Positions 1 through 10,408 of a DNA stretch of 64,000 nucleotides are shown here, piece after piece. Source of the stretch: Campylobacterales bacterium (lineage in GTDB: Bacteria > Campylobacterota > Campylobacteria > Campylobacterales > Sulfurimonadaceae); NCBI GenBank assembly GCA_026390135.1, contig JAPLGN010000046.1:31920-95919 (forward strand). Reading direction: 5' to 3'. Position 1 is the stretch's first letter; each line of letters begins with the position of its first letter. Position numbers and translations under genes: made by a program. The notes below the pieces were generated by a model, which worked only from the letters and a program-made list of their open reading frames with translations, made no database searches and was not told where the DNA came from.

Positions 1-1
1 A

Positions 2-211
2 ACCCCCTCTTTTACTGCTAATCGCGCTATCTCTAATTATCATTCTGTACGTCGTAAGCCGTCCAAAAATGCAATCAATGTGATCAAACCTCTCTATGAA
101 ATGTTATTGCAAAAAGAGAAAAGCGAAGGCATTAAAGCATCTGAAGAATTGCTGCTTAAAATATTAAAAGACAAAGGGGTCTCATATGAACAATTTATCC
201 TCTCTCTCTAA
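2..211 (+). CDS. 3' end of a hypothetical protein (truncated by window edge)
   Basis: Open frame from base 2 (..[40 protein letters not shown]..) to TAA 209-211; overlaps the start of the downstream MCP. Confidence 0.45.
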   Translation, partial: TPSFTANRAISNYHSVRRKPSKNAINVIKPLYEMLLQKEKSEGIKASEELLLKILKDKGVSYEQFILSL

Positions 212-1640
212 AGTACAATATGCCAATATAGTGTCCATTTTACTTTTTGTGATTGGATTAACTATCGAAACATTTTTAGATGGATGGAATTGGATTCGCA
301 TTTTAACATTACTTAATTTTGCGTTGGCATGGTATGTTTTTATCAATATTCGCCGTACACAAGAAATAATTCGTGGTGTTTCTGTCGTTATTAATGGAGC
401 AGAAAAAGGATACCTTGAAAATCGAATTACCCATATCAGTGATTTTGGTGAATTAAAAGATCTTTGCTGGAATACCAATAATATGCTTGATCAGATTGAA
501 GTCGTTATGCGTGAAATACAAGCCAGTGTCAATGCAGCCAGTCGTGATGAGTATCATCGTATTATCCTCATTCAAGGGCTTCATGGTGAATTCAAAGAAG
601 CAAGTACTCATGTTAACAAAGCAATCTCTTCAATGCTGGCTAACCATACACACATTCAAAAAACAGTCTTAAGTGGAGAATTGGGTCAAATCGGTGCAGG
701 GGTTAGCGGAGGGTTAAAAGTTATTCAAGGGGATTTGCAAAATACAATAGCAAGACTTGACAATATTACCACAATTTCACACTCCACATCTACACGATCA
801 TCTGAAACGGTCGATGAACTCGAAGCGATTATTGCACGTCTCAATCATTTGATTGAATTGGTTCAGATATCGGCTGATTCTATCCAATCACTGAATGACA
901 AAACAGGCGAGATCACCTCTGTCGTCAATTTGATCAAAGACATTGCCGATCAAACCAATCTATTAGCTCTCAATGCTGCTATTGAAGCGGCACGGGCGGG
1001 TGAACACGGACGAGGGTTCGCCGTTGTAGCAGATGAAGTGCGTAAACTGGCTGAGCGTACCCAAAAAGCAACCGGTGAAATTGCGATTGCCGTTCAAACA
1101 CTCCAACAAGAGACCACCGAAATTTACTCTAATTCTGAGTCGATGAATGCTATTGCCTCAGAGTCGAGTCAATCAATCGAATCCTTTCACTCAACACTCC
1201 AAAATTTCAATAGAGATGCCACTTCAACCTCAGAACAAGCAAAAATAATCGAAAACACTACCTTTATTACCCTCGCAAAAATTGATCATATTATGTTTAA
1301 ATCCAACTCATATATTTCCATTATCAATGCCGATACTACCAAATGGAAACCCGTCGATCATCACCAATGCCGACTGGGGCAATGGTATGAGAGCGGTGCA
1401 GGAAAAGAGCGTTTTTCACATCTTTCAAACTACAAGTTAATTGATGAGCCACACAGTAAGGTTCACAAATATTCTATGGATAATTTCAAATTTATTGAAA
1501 ATAGTGATAAAACAGTAGAGAATAAAAAAGAGATTATTGAAAACTTTACGGCAATGGAAGAGTCAAGTGAGAAACTATTCGTGATTATGGATGATCTTAT
1601 CCGAGAGTCTGAAGCTGACCTCAATAGCCACCGAAAATAG
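186..1640 (+). CDS. Methyl-accepting chemotaxis protein with C-terminal CZB (chemoreceptor zinc-binding) domain
   Basis: MCP hairpin signature [39 protein letters not shown]-terminal [10 protein letters not shown]...HSKVH CZB motif; two closely spaced N-terminal TM helices. Confidence 0.95.
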   Translation: MNNLSSLSKVQYANIVSILLFVIGLTIETFLDGWNWIRILTLLNFALAWYVFINIRRTQEIIRGVSVVINGAEKGYLENRITHISDFGELKDLCWNTNNMLDQIEVVMREIQASVNAASRDEYHRIILIQGLHGEFKEASTHVNKAISSMLANHTHIQKTVLSGELGQIGAGVSGGLKVIQGDLQNTIARLDNITTISHSTSTRSSETVDELEAIIARLNHLIELVQISADSIQSLNDKTGEITSVVNLIKDIADQTNLLALNAAIEAARAGEHGRGFAVVADEVRKLAERTQKATGEIAIAVQTLQQETTEIYSNSESMNAIASESSQSIESFHSTLQNFNRDATSTSEQAKIIENTTFITLAKIDHIMFKSNSYISIINADTTKWKPVDHHQCRLGQWYESGAGKERFSHLSNYKLIDEPHSKVHKYSMDNFKFIENSDKTVENKKEIIENFTAMEESSEKLFVIMDDLIRESEADLNSHRK

Positions 1641-1647
1641 TCTATAT

Positions 1648-1673
1648 CTTTAGTATCATATCTGATACTAAAG
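1648..1673. terminator. Bidirectional intrinsic terminator candidate
   Basis: Perfect 11-bp inverted repeat CTTTAGTATCA-TATC-TGATACTAAAG between convergent genes. Confidence 0.6.
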
Positions 1674-1682
1674 ATTCAATAA

Positions 1683-2681
1683 TTATTTGTGATTCCCAAC
1701 TAAAACCGTCATATCAACTAGACGACTGCTGTAACCCCACTCATTGTCATACCAGGCTAAGACTTTAACAGTATTGCCATCGACGACACTTGTCATATCA
1801 GGAACATACGTCGCACTGTATGTAGAACCGATAAAATCGCAGGAAACACGCTTATCATTGTCCACTTCGACCAGTCCTTTAAATACACCTCTACTCGCAT
1901 TGTTAAATGCTTCGTGAATCTCTTCTTTGGTAACACTTCTAGAGAGGTTTGCTGTCAAATCGACCACAGATACATCGGGAGTCGGAACACGCATCGCATA
2001 GCCGTTAAGCTTCCCTTGCAAGTGAGGCATAACTTTTCCGATTGCTTTTGCAGCACCAGTAGAAGTTGGAATCATATTCAATGCAGCAGCACGAGCGCGA
2101 CGAGGATCTTTTTCGTGCTTAACGTCCAATATATTTTGGTCATTCGTATAAGAATGAATTGTAGTCATCAGAGCATTTTTAATCCCAAAGGCATCATCAA
2201 GTACTTTACAAATCGGTCCTAAACAGTTGGTAGTACAGCTAGCATTAGAAATAATTGCTTCACCTTTATACTCACTCGAATTTACCCCAATCACATACAT
2301 CGGAGTATCATCTTTTGCAGGTGCAGATATAACAACTTTACGTACACCATTTTTAAGATGTTTTTTACAACTCTCTTGATCTAAAAACACGCCTGTACAT
2401 TCGATTACAACTTCTGCACCAACACTTCCAAAGTCAACCTTATCGGCATCACGTTCACGAAACATACGTACATTCTTTCCGCCGATAGAAATCGTATTAT
2501 CATCAATGACTTTTGCGTCAATTCCACGATGAACACTGTCAAATTTTAATAAATATTCAAGCATTTCGGGCTTTGATGTAGTATTAAGCGCTACTAACTC
2601 TATATCATCGCGTTCTGCAATGATTTTAGCAACGATAATCCCGATTCGACCAGTTCCATTGATTGCTACTTTAAGTGCCAT
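1683..2681 (-). CDS. gap: Type I glyceraldehyde-3-phosphate dehydrogenase
   Basis: ASCTTNCLGPICKVL active-site motif, N-terminal NGTGRIG Rossmann motif. Confidence 0.97.
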   Translation of the reverse strand: MALKVAINGTGRIGIIVAKIIAERDDIELVALNTTSKPEMLEYLLKFDSVHRGIDAKVIDDNTISIGGKNVRMFRERDADKVDFGSVGAEVVIECTGVFLDQESCKKHLKNGVRKVVISAPAKDDTPMYVIGVNSSEYKGEAIISNASCTTNCLGPICKVLDDAFGIKNALMTTIHSYTNDQNILDVKHEKDPRRARAAALNMIPTSTGAAKAIGKVMPHLQGKLNGYAMRVPTPDVSVVDLTANLSRSVTKEEIHEAFNNASRGVFKGLVEVDNDKRVSCDFIGSTYSATYVPDMTSVVDGNTVKVLAWYDNEWGYSSRLVDMTVLVGNHK

Positions 2682-2785
2682 GAAGTCTCCTGAAAAATTT
2701 CAATATATAAATTATTGTAACAAAAAATGGCTAAAAGTGGGATAAGAAAAGAAGAATGCCCCGACACCGGAGGCATAAATTAGGA

Positions 2786-3307
2786 TTAATAACTGTACGT
2801 AACTGTAACAGGAATTTGTTTAAGAGGCTCATCACTTTGAATACGAATCTCTTTGCCTTTAAATTTTGCAATATTTAAATATCCATCAATAACCTGATGT
2901 GACTTGGTTGCATAAACTGTCTCGCATCTACGAACCGTTTGATACGAGGTAGTTTGAGGTGTATTGTATTTACTTCCTACGTTTTGACCCGCCAATACAC
3001 CTAAAACAGCACCACCGATGGTAGCAGCTGTTTTACCTTTACCACCACCTATTTGGTGACCTAAAACACCACCGAGCGCACCACCTGCAACTGCGCCGAC
3101 AACATCACCATTTCCAGTACCGCCACTTGAAACTGCTTCTTGTATATCTCTGCACTGCTGAGTTGGGATCTCTTCACTAATGGTTGTATAAATAGGATTT
3201 GAACTACTTACTTTAATGTATTCCATTGTTGTGAATCCCTCGGCTGATAAAACAGTCGTTCCCAATATCATTGCTAAAATCAAAGTATTTTGTTTCTTCA
3301 TTATCAT
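2786..3307 (-). CDS. Glycine-zipper outer-membrane/periplasmic protein
   Basis: Signal peptide; GAVAGGALGGVLGHQIGGGKGKTAATIGGAVLGVLAGQ glycine zipper repeats. Confidence 0.75.
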   Translation of the reverse strand: MIMKKQNTLILAMILGTTVLSAEGFTTMEYIKVSSSNPIYTTISEEIPTQQCRDIQEAVSSGGTGNGDVVGAVAGGALGGVLGHQIGGGKGKTAATIGGAVLGVLAGQNVGSKYNTPQTTSYQTVRRCETVYATKSHQVIDGYLNIAKFKGKEIRIQSDEPLKQIPVTVTYSY

Positions 3308-3373
3308 TATTTATTCCTATTTTTGATGCATATTTAACATTATAAGGGTCAATCGTTAATCGATTGTGAATAC

Positions 3374-3994
3374 TCAGACTTTAGGATAAAGTAGATTATT
3401 TATTCTTTCATAAATATCCAATATTTCACTCTTTTTTTCGAAAAAACTGTTTTTATTGGCAATGAGATGCGTCGTTGATTCCATAATCGTCTCAACCACT
3501 TCAAGACCGTTTTGTTTCATCGTACTGCCTGTTTCAACCACGTCAACAATCATATCGGCAAGCCCAACAAGAGGTGCAAGTTCGATCGAACCGTACAGTT
3601 TAATAATATCCGCAGCCACAGCTCGTTCTGCAAAATAGCGCTTGGTGATATTCACCATTTTCGTCGCCACTTTGATTTCACTTTTCGTAAAATCAGGTTT
3701 TTCGCCCGCGCGCATACCGATAGCAACACGGCATTTTCCTTTTTGTAAATCCAGAAGACGAATAACGTCCAATCCCTGTTCTTCAAGCGTATCAAGACCC
3801 ACAACCCCTATATCAGCCGCTTGGTGATAGACATACGTGGCAACATCTTGGTTACGAACGAGCAAAAATTTAAAATGTTCCGTTTGTAAAATCAGCTTTC
3901 GATCATCAAACTTGAAACTGCTTCCGAAAATCGTCTCAAAAATTTCGAGTGTATCCTCTGCGATTCGTCCTTTTGGTAATGCAACACTTAACAT
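3374..3994 (-). CDS. hisG: ATP phosphoribosyltransferase (short form)
   Basis: LPKGRIAEDTLEIF, ADIGVVGLDTLEE, LVGLADMIVDVVETGSTMKQNGL motifs. Confidence 0.95.
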   Translation of the reverse strand: MLSVALPKGRIAEDTLEIFETIFGSSFKFDDRKLILQTEHFKFLLVRNQDVATYVYHQAADIGVVGLDTLEEQGLDVIRLLDLQKGKCRVAIGMRAGEKPDFTKSEIKVATKMVNITKRYFAERAVAADIIKLYGSIELAPLVGLADMIVDVVETGSTMKQNGLEVVETIMESTTHLIANKNSFFEKKSEILDIYERINNLLYPKV

Positions 3995-4614
3995 TGTGAA
4001 CCTTTATCTATGAGCTTTTTCATCCCTTTGAAAATCAAGGTCTCATCCACAATAACTTCCTTCAAAAATGAAGATAAGAGATGTGCATCGCCTCCCGTTA
4101 CGTAAATAGGGTTTCTATAACTCTTAATTGACTGAATCAAAGGAGCTAGGAATCCTAACGTAATGGCATCAGGGGTATTTTTCGCCATTATAGTCAAATC
4201 AACCTCAAAGTTAAATGACGTTGCAAGTGCTGGCGACAATCTAGAGTATGCTTCTTGTGCTGCTCGAAGTCCAAGAGCAATAAATCCGCCTTTATAGATA
4301 GCATCTTTCATCACATCGACGGTAATCGCACTCCCCGCATCCACAATCACCCCATCCTCAATCGCTTCACACACCATAATCCGATCAAGCCCCATTGTCG
4401 GATAATATTTATCCCAATCAATGAGTGTCGCACAATTGTGCCAGTTTGGTAAATCCCCTAGCATTTTAGAAAAACTGCCATTAACACAGCAGTACCACAT
4501 TTCACCCTCAAGTAATTCAGGCTGAAATTCTGTAAGTACGATTTTTCGGTACACACCGTTTTCAAAAATATCAGCCGTTGTGTTGCCTATGTCACATAAA
4601 ATTATTTTTTTCAT
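3988..4614 (-). CDS. coaX: Type III pantothenate kinase
   Basis: CDIGNTTADIFENG, VDAGSAITVDV, GGFIALGLRAAQEA, VTGGDA motifs. Confidence 0.88.
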   Translation of the reverse strand: MKKIILCDIGNTTADIFENGVYRKIVLTEFQPELLEGEMWYCCVNGSFSKMLGDLPNWHNCATLIDWDKYYPTMGLDRIMVCEAIEDGVIVDAGSAITVDVMKDAIYKGGFIALGLRAAQEAYSRLSPALATSFNFEVDLTIMAKNTPDAITLGFLAPLIQSIKSYRNPIYVTGGDAHLLSSFLKEVIVDETLIFKGMKKLIDKGSQC

Positions 4615-5495
4615 TTTAATCTCCCTATAATATCCAATGAACCCACATCAAACTTTGAAAATGCAAACCACTTTTTACCCAAATCTTTGAGACTTGCACC
4701 GATATGATAAACTTCTTTACCATCAATTATCAAAAACCTATCGTGTGAAGAATCAAACTTTTTTAGCTCTATATTCGGATATTGGGCATTATGTTTTTGT
4801 AAATCAAGTTCTAGCTGTTTGGTGATATTTTTGGTGTAAATAGTCGTTTTAACTTTTGCTTCTCTTTTGGATAGCAACGTCAAAACTGTATCATCAATAT
4901 AGTTATCAATTAATACAATACTTTCATCAGCACTTTTTATCAAATCAGAGACAAAAATATACGCATCATATACTTGTCCATCGTAAAAAATTCCTTGTTT
5001 AGGTTTGATAGATTTGTCTTCGATGGCGCTAAATATTTTTTCAAATCTTTCATCGCTTTTTGACTCATAAGTGATTTGTCTTTTTTCGATTTGCTCAATC
5101 TTTGAAAATAATTCACTATTTGAAGCAATTACTTGTCGCATTTGTATAAAAGTTCTCATTATTTTCACGCTAATCTCTACCGCTATATCACTTCGTAAAA
5201 CTGCACTGAGCATAGAAACGCCTTGCTCTGTAAAAACATAAGGATTTACCGTCGAATGTTTCAGACTATTCAACCGGTCACAATTTGTGACCAGTTCATT
5301 TTTTTCTATGACTGTCAGTTGAAATCTAAAATCAGAGGGAAATCTATCCTCATTTCTTTTGACTGCCTGATTAAAAACTTTTGTCTCCACTCCATAAAGC
5401 TCCGCTAAATCCCTATCCAGCACCACTTGCAATCCGCGAATGGTGTAGATTTTGTTTTTGATATTGTCGTCGATGGAGGCGGTGACTTCGTTCAT
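4611..5495 (-). CDS. ORF6N (KilA-N-like) DNA-binding domain protein with C-terminal PLD-like domain
   Basis: YTIRGLQVVLDRDLAELYGVETKVFNQAVKRNEDRFPSDFRFQLT ORF6N signature; C-terminal SHDRFLIIDGKEVYHIGASLKDLGKKW PLD-like motif. Confidence 0.8.
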   Translation of the reverse strand: MNEVTASIDDNIKNKIYTIRGLQVVLDRDLAELYGVETKVFNQAVKRNEDRFPSDFRFQLTVIEKNELVTNCDRLNSLKHSTVNPYVFTEQGVSMLSAVLRSDIAVEISVKIMRTFIQMRQVIASNSELFSKIEQIEKRQITYESKSDERFEKIFSAIEDKSIKPKQGIFYDGQVYDAYIFVSDLIKSADESIVLIDNYIDDTVLTLLSKREAKVKTTIYTKNITKQLELDLQKHNAQYPNIELKKFDSSHDRFLIIDGKEVYHIGASLKDLGKKWFAFSKFDVGSLDIIGRLK

Positions 5496-5570
5496 CTATT
5501 ATTCCTCAAATTTTGCTTCATTGTACCCTATCGCTCGAAAATGGGGGGAAATATGGCAGGATGAAAAATT

Positions 5571-5948
5571 TTAAAGTCCAAGCTGTTTTTTCAAATAATC
5601 TTTTCCAAGTTCTATGATTAGCGGCAAACTAAAACCACCAATTTCAACTGTTTTAGCTTTTACAATCTCCCATGTATTTTGTTGTCTGATTGTGTCTAAA
5701 AAATCTTGTCCCTCAGAAGTGACAGTAGTAATGATAAAATCTCTTGTACTATTTATATATTTTTCTTCCCTTGCTCCAATAAAGTTAGCTTCAACCAATA
5801 ATCCTATATGATAGAGCAATTTTTCAATAGAAAGTGTTTCATTTTGCATGGTTCCAAATAATCTATCACTTGTAAAATTCTTACCGTATTCCATCTTATC
5901 TTCTAAGACAAGCATAATCTCACGAATTAAGTCTAAATCCCGTTTCAT
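5571..5948 (-). CDS. DUF2513 domain protein
   Basis: MKRDLDLIREIMLVLEDK...LTSEGQDFLDTIRQQNTWEIVK pattern typical of DUF2513. Confidence 0.7.
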   Translation of the reverse strand: MKRDLDLIREIMLVLEDKMEYGKNFTSDRLFGTMQNETLSIEKLLYHIGLLVEANFIGAREEKYINSTRDFIITTVTSEGQDFLDTIRQQNTWEIVKAKTVEIGGFSLPLIIELGKDYLKKQLGL

Positions 5949-6048
5949 CCTGTTTTCCTCTTAGAAATTTTCGGTTCATCACCCTTATTATACGTAAAAA
6001 AGCAAAAGTAATGAAAAATTATGTCAATTTGAAATAAAAAGGAGAGGG

Positions 6049-6069
6049 ATTCCGTATCAAGCACGGAAT
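6049..6069. repeat. REP-like hairpin (ATTCCGT-N7-ACGGAAT)
   Basis: GGATTCCGTATCAAGCACGGAATGACGG; related in form to the three hairpin repeats below; overlaps 3' end of recombinase gene. Confidence 0.5.
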
Positions 6070-6896
6070 GACGGAGAAAGAGCCATCGGGTGACACTCTA
6101 AAACCGTTGCTTGCAAATTATGCTTCTGCACATGAGTATAAATCTGTGTCGTGAGCAAGGAAGCGTGTCCTAACAACTCTTGAACGACACGTAAATCAGC
6201 ACCACCTAAAATAAGTCCTGTCGCATACGAATGACGGAGAGCATGAGGGGATACTCCTAGATATTTTTGGGTGATTTTAAAGGCGGAAATACGGCTTAAG
6301 GGTTCATAGCGATAGTTCATCCATAGAGAGTGTTGTTTAATGCATGGGCATGCATCTTGGTAAGCACGTAATGCTTTTAACGCCTCTTGCGCGATTGGAA
6401 TGTAGCGCTCTTTTTCCCCTTTACCGTGACGGACTCGCAGCCACTCTCCCTCTATATCATCTTCTTGTACGGCTAAACACTCACTAATCCTAGTCCCCGT
6501 CGCATATAAAAAAAGGATTAATGCATAATCACGCTGTCCTAGCCAATCACTTCGGTCAATAGACTTCAATCCACGCATGATGGATTCAAACGGTAAATAT
6601 TTTGGAAGCGTTTTAGGAACTTTTGAGAGTGAAAATTTGGTTGAGTTTGAGTCAAAACGCTGATTGTGGCAAAAATCTAAAAAAGAGTTAATAGCTGATA
6701 GTTTTCGGTTGAGTGTCCGTTTATTTTCAATCTTTGAAAGAGCTTTAAAAATAGAAGCACTGTCTAATCCAACAAGTGCCCCTGATGCTACCGTCTCAAT
6801 CTCCGTTAAATCATAACGATATGCTTCAATGGTTTTAGGGCTAAGAGCTTTTATTATCGTGATGTATTCTAAAAAAGCCTCAACTCCTGATGACAT
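6057..6896 (-). CDS. Tyrosine recombinase (XerH/XerC/D-like)
   Basis: ATGTRISECLAV, HALRHSYATGLILGGADLRVVQELLGHASLLTTQIYTHV catalytic motifs. Confidence 0.9.
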   Translation of the reverse strand: MSSGVEAFLEYITIIKALSPKTIEAYRYDLTEIETVASGALVGLDSASIFKALSKIENKRTLNRKLSAINSFLDFCHNQRFDSNSTKFSLSKVPKTLPKYLPFESIMRGLKSIDRSDWLGQRDYALILFLYATGTRISECLAVQEDDIEGEWLRVRHGKGEKERYIPIAQEALKALRAYQDACPCIKQHSLWMNYRYEPLSRISAFKITQKYLGVSPHALRHSYATGLILGGADLRVVQELLGHASLLTTQIYTHVQKHNLQATVLECHPMALSPSFRA

Positions 6897-7891
6897 TATT
6901 TAATTTCAATGTACCGATCGTTAAAATAAATTTTTCCATCTCCAACAAAAACAGTATCATGCTTCATATCAATATCATACACATCGCTAGAGAGCAAATT
7001 TTTACTCAAAGCAATCATGTATCCACCCTGCTCCAAAACATAAACTCTATCATTTTGGACGCTGATTCCAACAAAATGTGCAAATGGAAATTTTTTCTTC
7101 GCTTTATACTGTAATGTAGGACTAAGAGCGACGACTTCACCTTGCTTTGTCGTCAACCAAACACCATCCTCGGTATAAGCAATATCACGTACTTCGTATT
7201 TCTCACGGTTCTCTTTTTGTGAAAGAGATAATACTGTATTACCCGTGGCCGCAACCATATTATTTTCAATCACATTCAAATAGGTAATATTGTTAAAATA
7301 CTCTTCCGAACCAACAATAATTGAACGCAACAACTTCTTGTCCGTTGCATTGACAATAACAATTTTTCCATCTAAACTCAAAAATACTACCAAATCTTTC
7401 AAAAAGTACGGATTGGCTATTCGAGCATCAACTGCTATGGGTGCGTTAGAACTTTCTTTAAAGGTCATTTTTTTTGTTTCTAATGAATACAATGCCATTT
7501 CATTATTTCCAAATAAAATAGCAAGGACATCACCTTGTACACTGGCAGAAGCAACGGTTCGTTTCAAATCAACAACGACATGTTCACTTACACCGTCTTC
7601 AGGAATTAATTCTAAATCATTGGTATTGTTTTGAGTAATTATCCACCCATCACTGATATTGAGCAAACGAAAGTCAGCAGGAACTTTTTGCTTTTTTTCT
7701 CCTGCTTTAGTAAGAATATTTCCATTTTTTAATATGGCACCTGATTGTGTCACTTGCGAGATAGGGGCACTTAAATGTCCAGCACTACGCCATTCACCTT
7801 TAATACTTACCGGTTTATAGACTTCTTTTTGTGCACAACCACTCAATATAAGTATACTGGCAACACTTAAACTTGCCCATAGATATTTCAT
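6896..7891 (-). CDS. Lipoprotein with probable beta-propeller repeats
   Basis: Lipobox LSGCAQ; repeated beta-rich segments. Confidence 0.7.
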   Translation of the reverse strand: MKYLWASLSVASILILSGCAQKEVYKPVSIKGEWRSAGHLSAPISQVTQSGAILKNGNILTKAGEKKQKVPADFRLLNISDGWIITQNNTNDLELIPEDGVSEHVVVDLKRTVASASVQGDVLAILFGNNEMALYSLETKKMTFKESSNAPIAVDARIANPYFLKDLVVFLSLDGKIVIVNATDKKLLRSIIVGSEEYFNNITYLNVIENNMVAATGNTVLSLSQKENREKYEVRDIAYTEDGVWLTTKQGEVVALSPTLQYKAKKKFPFAHFVGISVQNDRVYVLEQGGYMIALSKNLLSSDVYDIDMKHDTVFVGDGKIYFNDRYIEIK

Positions 7892-8487
7892 TATTTCACT
7901 CCGTAATGGCTTAGCATTTGTGCTAGTGGATAAACTGCCGAATCTTCTTTGATCAATGCCAAAGAAGTATGCGCAGCTTTGCTATCACCTTGTTGAATTG
8001 ATAATACTGCTAATTCAATGACGGCTAACTCATGATAAATTGAGCCTTGTTTTTTACTGTATGCATCCAAAGCCTTATCGTCTTTTGACAAAACAGCACT
8101 CTCATACGATGCAATATCAGCTACTTCAAAACTACTGGCACCTTTAAGTGTTTGAAGCGTTTTTAAATCATTGTCACGCAATGCTTTAGACAAACTGTAC
8201 AATTCATACAATGGTCCACCTTGTGATGAAAGCTCTTTCAATGCATTTTGATCCATAGGATTCATCAACAAAGTATTAAGTGCTGTATTGGCACGCTCTA
8301 CTTTAGCATCATGTATCATTTGATAAGCAACACTTCCACCCAGTCCCAAAAGCAATACAATAACAGATGCAATCATCGGTTTTTGATATTTCTTGACAAA
8401 ACGCTCCGTTCTAACGGCACTTTCGAAAAATTTTTCTTCCGAATTTAGCTCATCTTTTAGAGCTTGCATATTTTCTTTTAGGTTCAA
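7891..8487 (-). CDS. Membrane-anchored TPR-like protein (YfgM-like)
   Basis: Single N-terminal TM (KPMIASVIVLLLGLGGSVAYQMI) followed by helical repeats. Confidence 0.6.
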   Translation of the reverse strand: MNLKENMQALKDELNSEEKFFESAVRTERFVKKYQKPMIASVIVLLLGLGGSVAYQMIHDAKVERANTALNTLLMNPMDQNALKELSSQGGPLYELYSLSKALRDNDLKTLQTLKGASSFEVADIASYESAVLSKDDKALDAYSKKQGSIYHELAVIELAVLSIQQGDSKAAHTSLALIKEDSAVYPLAQMLSHYGVK

Positions 8488-8607
8488 AAGGACTCCTATA
8501 GATATTTGACTATTTTGCTACAATAATAACTCAACTGTTGTTAAAATTCCGTAAAGCCTATTTTTTCGCTACAATATTGGAATAAAATTCTCTGTAGGTT
8601 ATTAACC

Positions 8608-8898
8608 ATGAAAATCGATGAAAAACTTTTACAACGTCTAGAAAAACTTTCCTATCTTCAAATACCAGATGAAAACCGAGCTCAAATGATTGAACAGATG
8701 TCTGAAATAGTCTCTTTTGTTGATAATCTTTCTGAATTGAATACGGATGGAATCAACCCCACTTTTTCGATGGATACGTCTGCAACACTTTTGCGTGAAG
8801 ACGTTGGAATTGTTGATCGAAAAATAAATGATGATATTTTAGCGCACTCACCTCATGCACAAGAACACTTTTTTATCGTTCCTAAAATCATTGAGTAA
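8608..8898 (+). CDS. gatC: Asp-tRNA(Asn)/Glu-tRNA(Gln) amidotransferase subunit C
   Basis: LEKLSYLQIPDENR...FVDNLSELNTDGINPT...LREDVG. Confidence 0.93.
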   Translation: MKIDEKLLQRLEKLSYLQIPDENRAQMIEQMSEIVSFVDNLSELNTDGINPTFSMDTSATLLREDVGIVDRKINDDILAHSPHAQEHFFIVPKIIE

Positions 8899-8903
8899 TC
8901 TGA

Positions 8904-9248
8904 ATGATTACAATATATGGGATTAAAAACTGTGGCTCTGTCAAAAAAGCATTTCAATTTTTTAACGAGCACGCCCTAGACTATACCTTTGTTGATTTTA
9001 AAACCTCACCTGTCGATAATGACAAAATTACCCAATGGTCACAAAAAGCTTCTTTATTGCTTCTTCTAAATACCAAAGGGACCACCTACCGAACTTTAGA
9101 TTTAAAATCGCTCACTCTCAACGATAGCGATAAAATAGAATGGATGGCCAAAGAAAATCGTCTTATCAAACGCCCCGTGATAGAATACAACGCAAACCTA
9201 ATCGTCGGTTTTAATCCAACTCAATACGAAGGAATTTTTTTATCATGA
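8904..9248 (+). CDS. ArsC/Spx-family thioredoxin-fold protein
   Basis: MITIYGIKNCGSVKKAFQFFNEH...YTFVDFK, IKRPVIEY motif. Confidence 0.88.
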   Translation: MITIYGIKNCGSVKKAFQFFNEHALDYTFVDFKTSPVDNDKITQWSQKASLLLLLNTKGTTYRTLDLKSLTLNDSDKIEWMAKENRLIKRPVIEYNANLIVGFNPTQYEGIFLS

Positions 9249-10315
9249 GCCAATCACTGGATATTCACAAACTTTTAAAAAGCGTTGTCGCTTACAAATC
9301 ATCTGATTTACACCTTGTTAGTCGTTCTGAACCTCAAATTCGTATTGACGGACGCCTTGTTGCCCTTAATTTGCCCGTTATGGACGGAAAACAAATTGAA
9401 GAAATGGCCTACTCGCTTTTAACCGAAAAACAAAAAAAGGTATTTGAAGAGAATAATGAACTGGACTTTTCCATCGTTATTCCTGATGTAGGTCGTTTTC
9501 GTGCCAACTACTACAAAACAATGGATGATGTTGCCTGTGCGTTTCGTATTATTCCAACTATTATCCCCTCACTCGATGATTTAAATGCCAAAAAAATCTT
9601 TAAAGAGCTAATTAAGCGTGAAAAAGGTCTGATATTGGTTACCGGTCCAACAGGTAGCGGTAAATCCACAACGCTCGCTGCTATGCTCAATGAGGTCAAT
9701 CTCAATGAAGCACGTCATATTATTACCGTAGAAGATCCAGTCGAGTTTGTTCACACCAATAAAAAATCTCTTTTTTCACAACGTAATGTTGGAAGTGATA
9801 CCAAAAGTTTCTCTGCCGCACTCAAGTACGCTCTTCGTCAAGATCCGGATGTTATTTTAATCGGAGAGATGCGCGATCGTGAAACTATTGCTGCCGCACT
9901 TACTGCAGCTGAAACGGGGCACTTGGTTTTTGGAACTCTTCATACCAATTCTGCTCCCAGTACCATCAACCGTATCATTGACGTCTTTAGCGGTGATGAA
10001 CAACCCCAAGTTCGTGCTCAACTCTCAACATCTCTTATTGCCGTTATTTCCCAAGCTCTTCTACCAAAAATAGGAGGGGGACGTGTTGCAGCACAAGAAG
10101 TTATGATTACCAACCCAGCCGTTGCCAACTTGATACGTGAAGACAAAGTGCATCAGCTTTATTCCCAAATGCAACTCAATCAGCAAGGTACGGGAATGAC
10201 CACTCAAACCCAAGAAATTGTGGAGTATTTACGTAAAAAAATGATCAGTAAAGACATCGCAATGCAATATTCCAATAAACCCGATGAACTCCAAAGGGTT
10301 ATCGACTCAATGTAA
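9245..10315 (+). CDS. pilT: Type IV pilus retraction ATPase PilT-like
   Basis: VTGPTGSGKSTTLAAMLNEVN Walker A, VEDPVEFVH, GEMRDRETIAAALTAAETGHLVFGTLHTNSA. Confidence 0.95.
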   Translation: MSQSLDIHKLLKSVVAYKSSDLHLVSRSEPQIRIDGRLVALNLPVMDGKQIEEMAYSLLTEKQKKVFEENNELDFSIVIPDVGRFRANYYKTMDDVACAFRIIPTIIPSLDDLNAKKIFKELIKREKGLILVTGPTGSGKSTTLAAMLNEVNLNEARHIITVEDPVEFVHTNKKSLFSQRNVGSDTKSFSAALKYALRQDPDVILIGEMRDRETIAAALTAAETGHLVFGTLHTNSAPSTINRIIDVFSGDEQPQVRAQLSTSLIAVISQALLPKIGGGRVAAQEVMITNPAVANLIREDKVHQLYSQMQLNQQGTGMTTQTQEIVEYLRKKMISKDIAMQYSNKPDELQRVIDSM

Positions 10316-10408
10316 CAAAAAGGTGAGCATTAAATAAATATTAATTTATACAATGCCTCACATCTCCTTTAGGTAACTTCTTGGAATTTTTTCTTATAAT
10401 TCCATATT

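Noticed and set aside
10321-10365. Hairpin-like GTGAGCATT...AATGCCTCAC after pilT
   Set aside because: Imperfect arms and long AT loop; plausible terminator but too weak to list as a feature.
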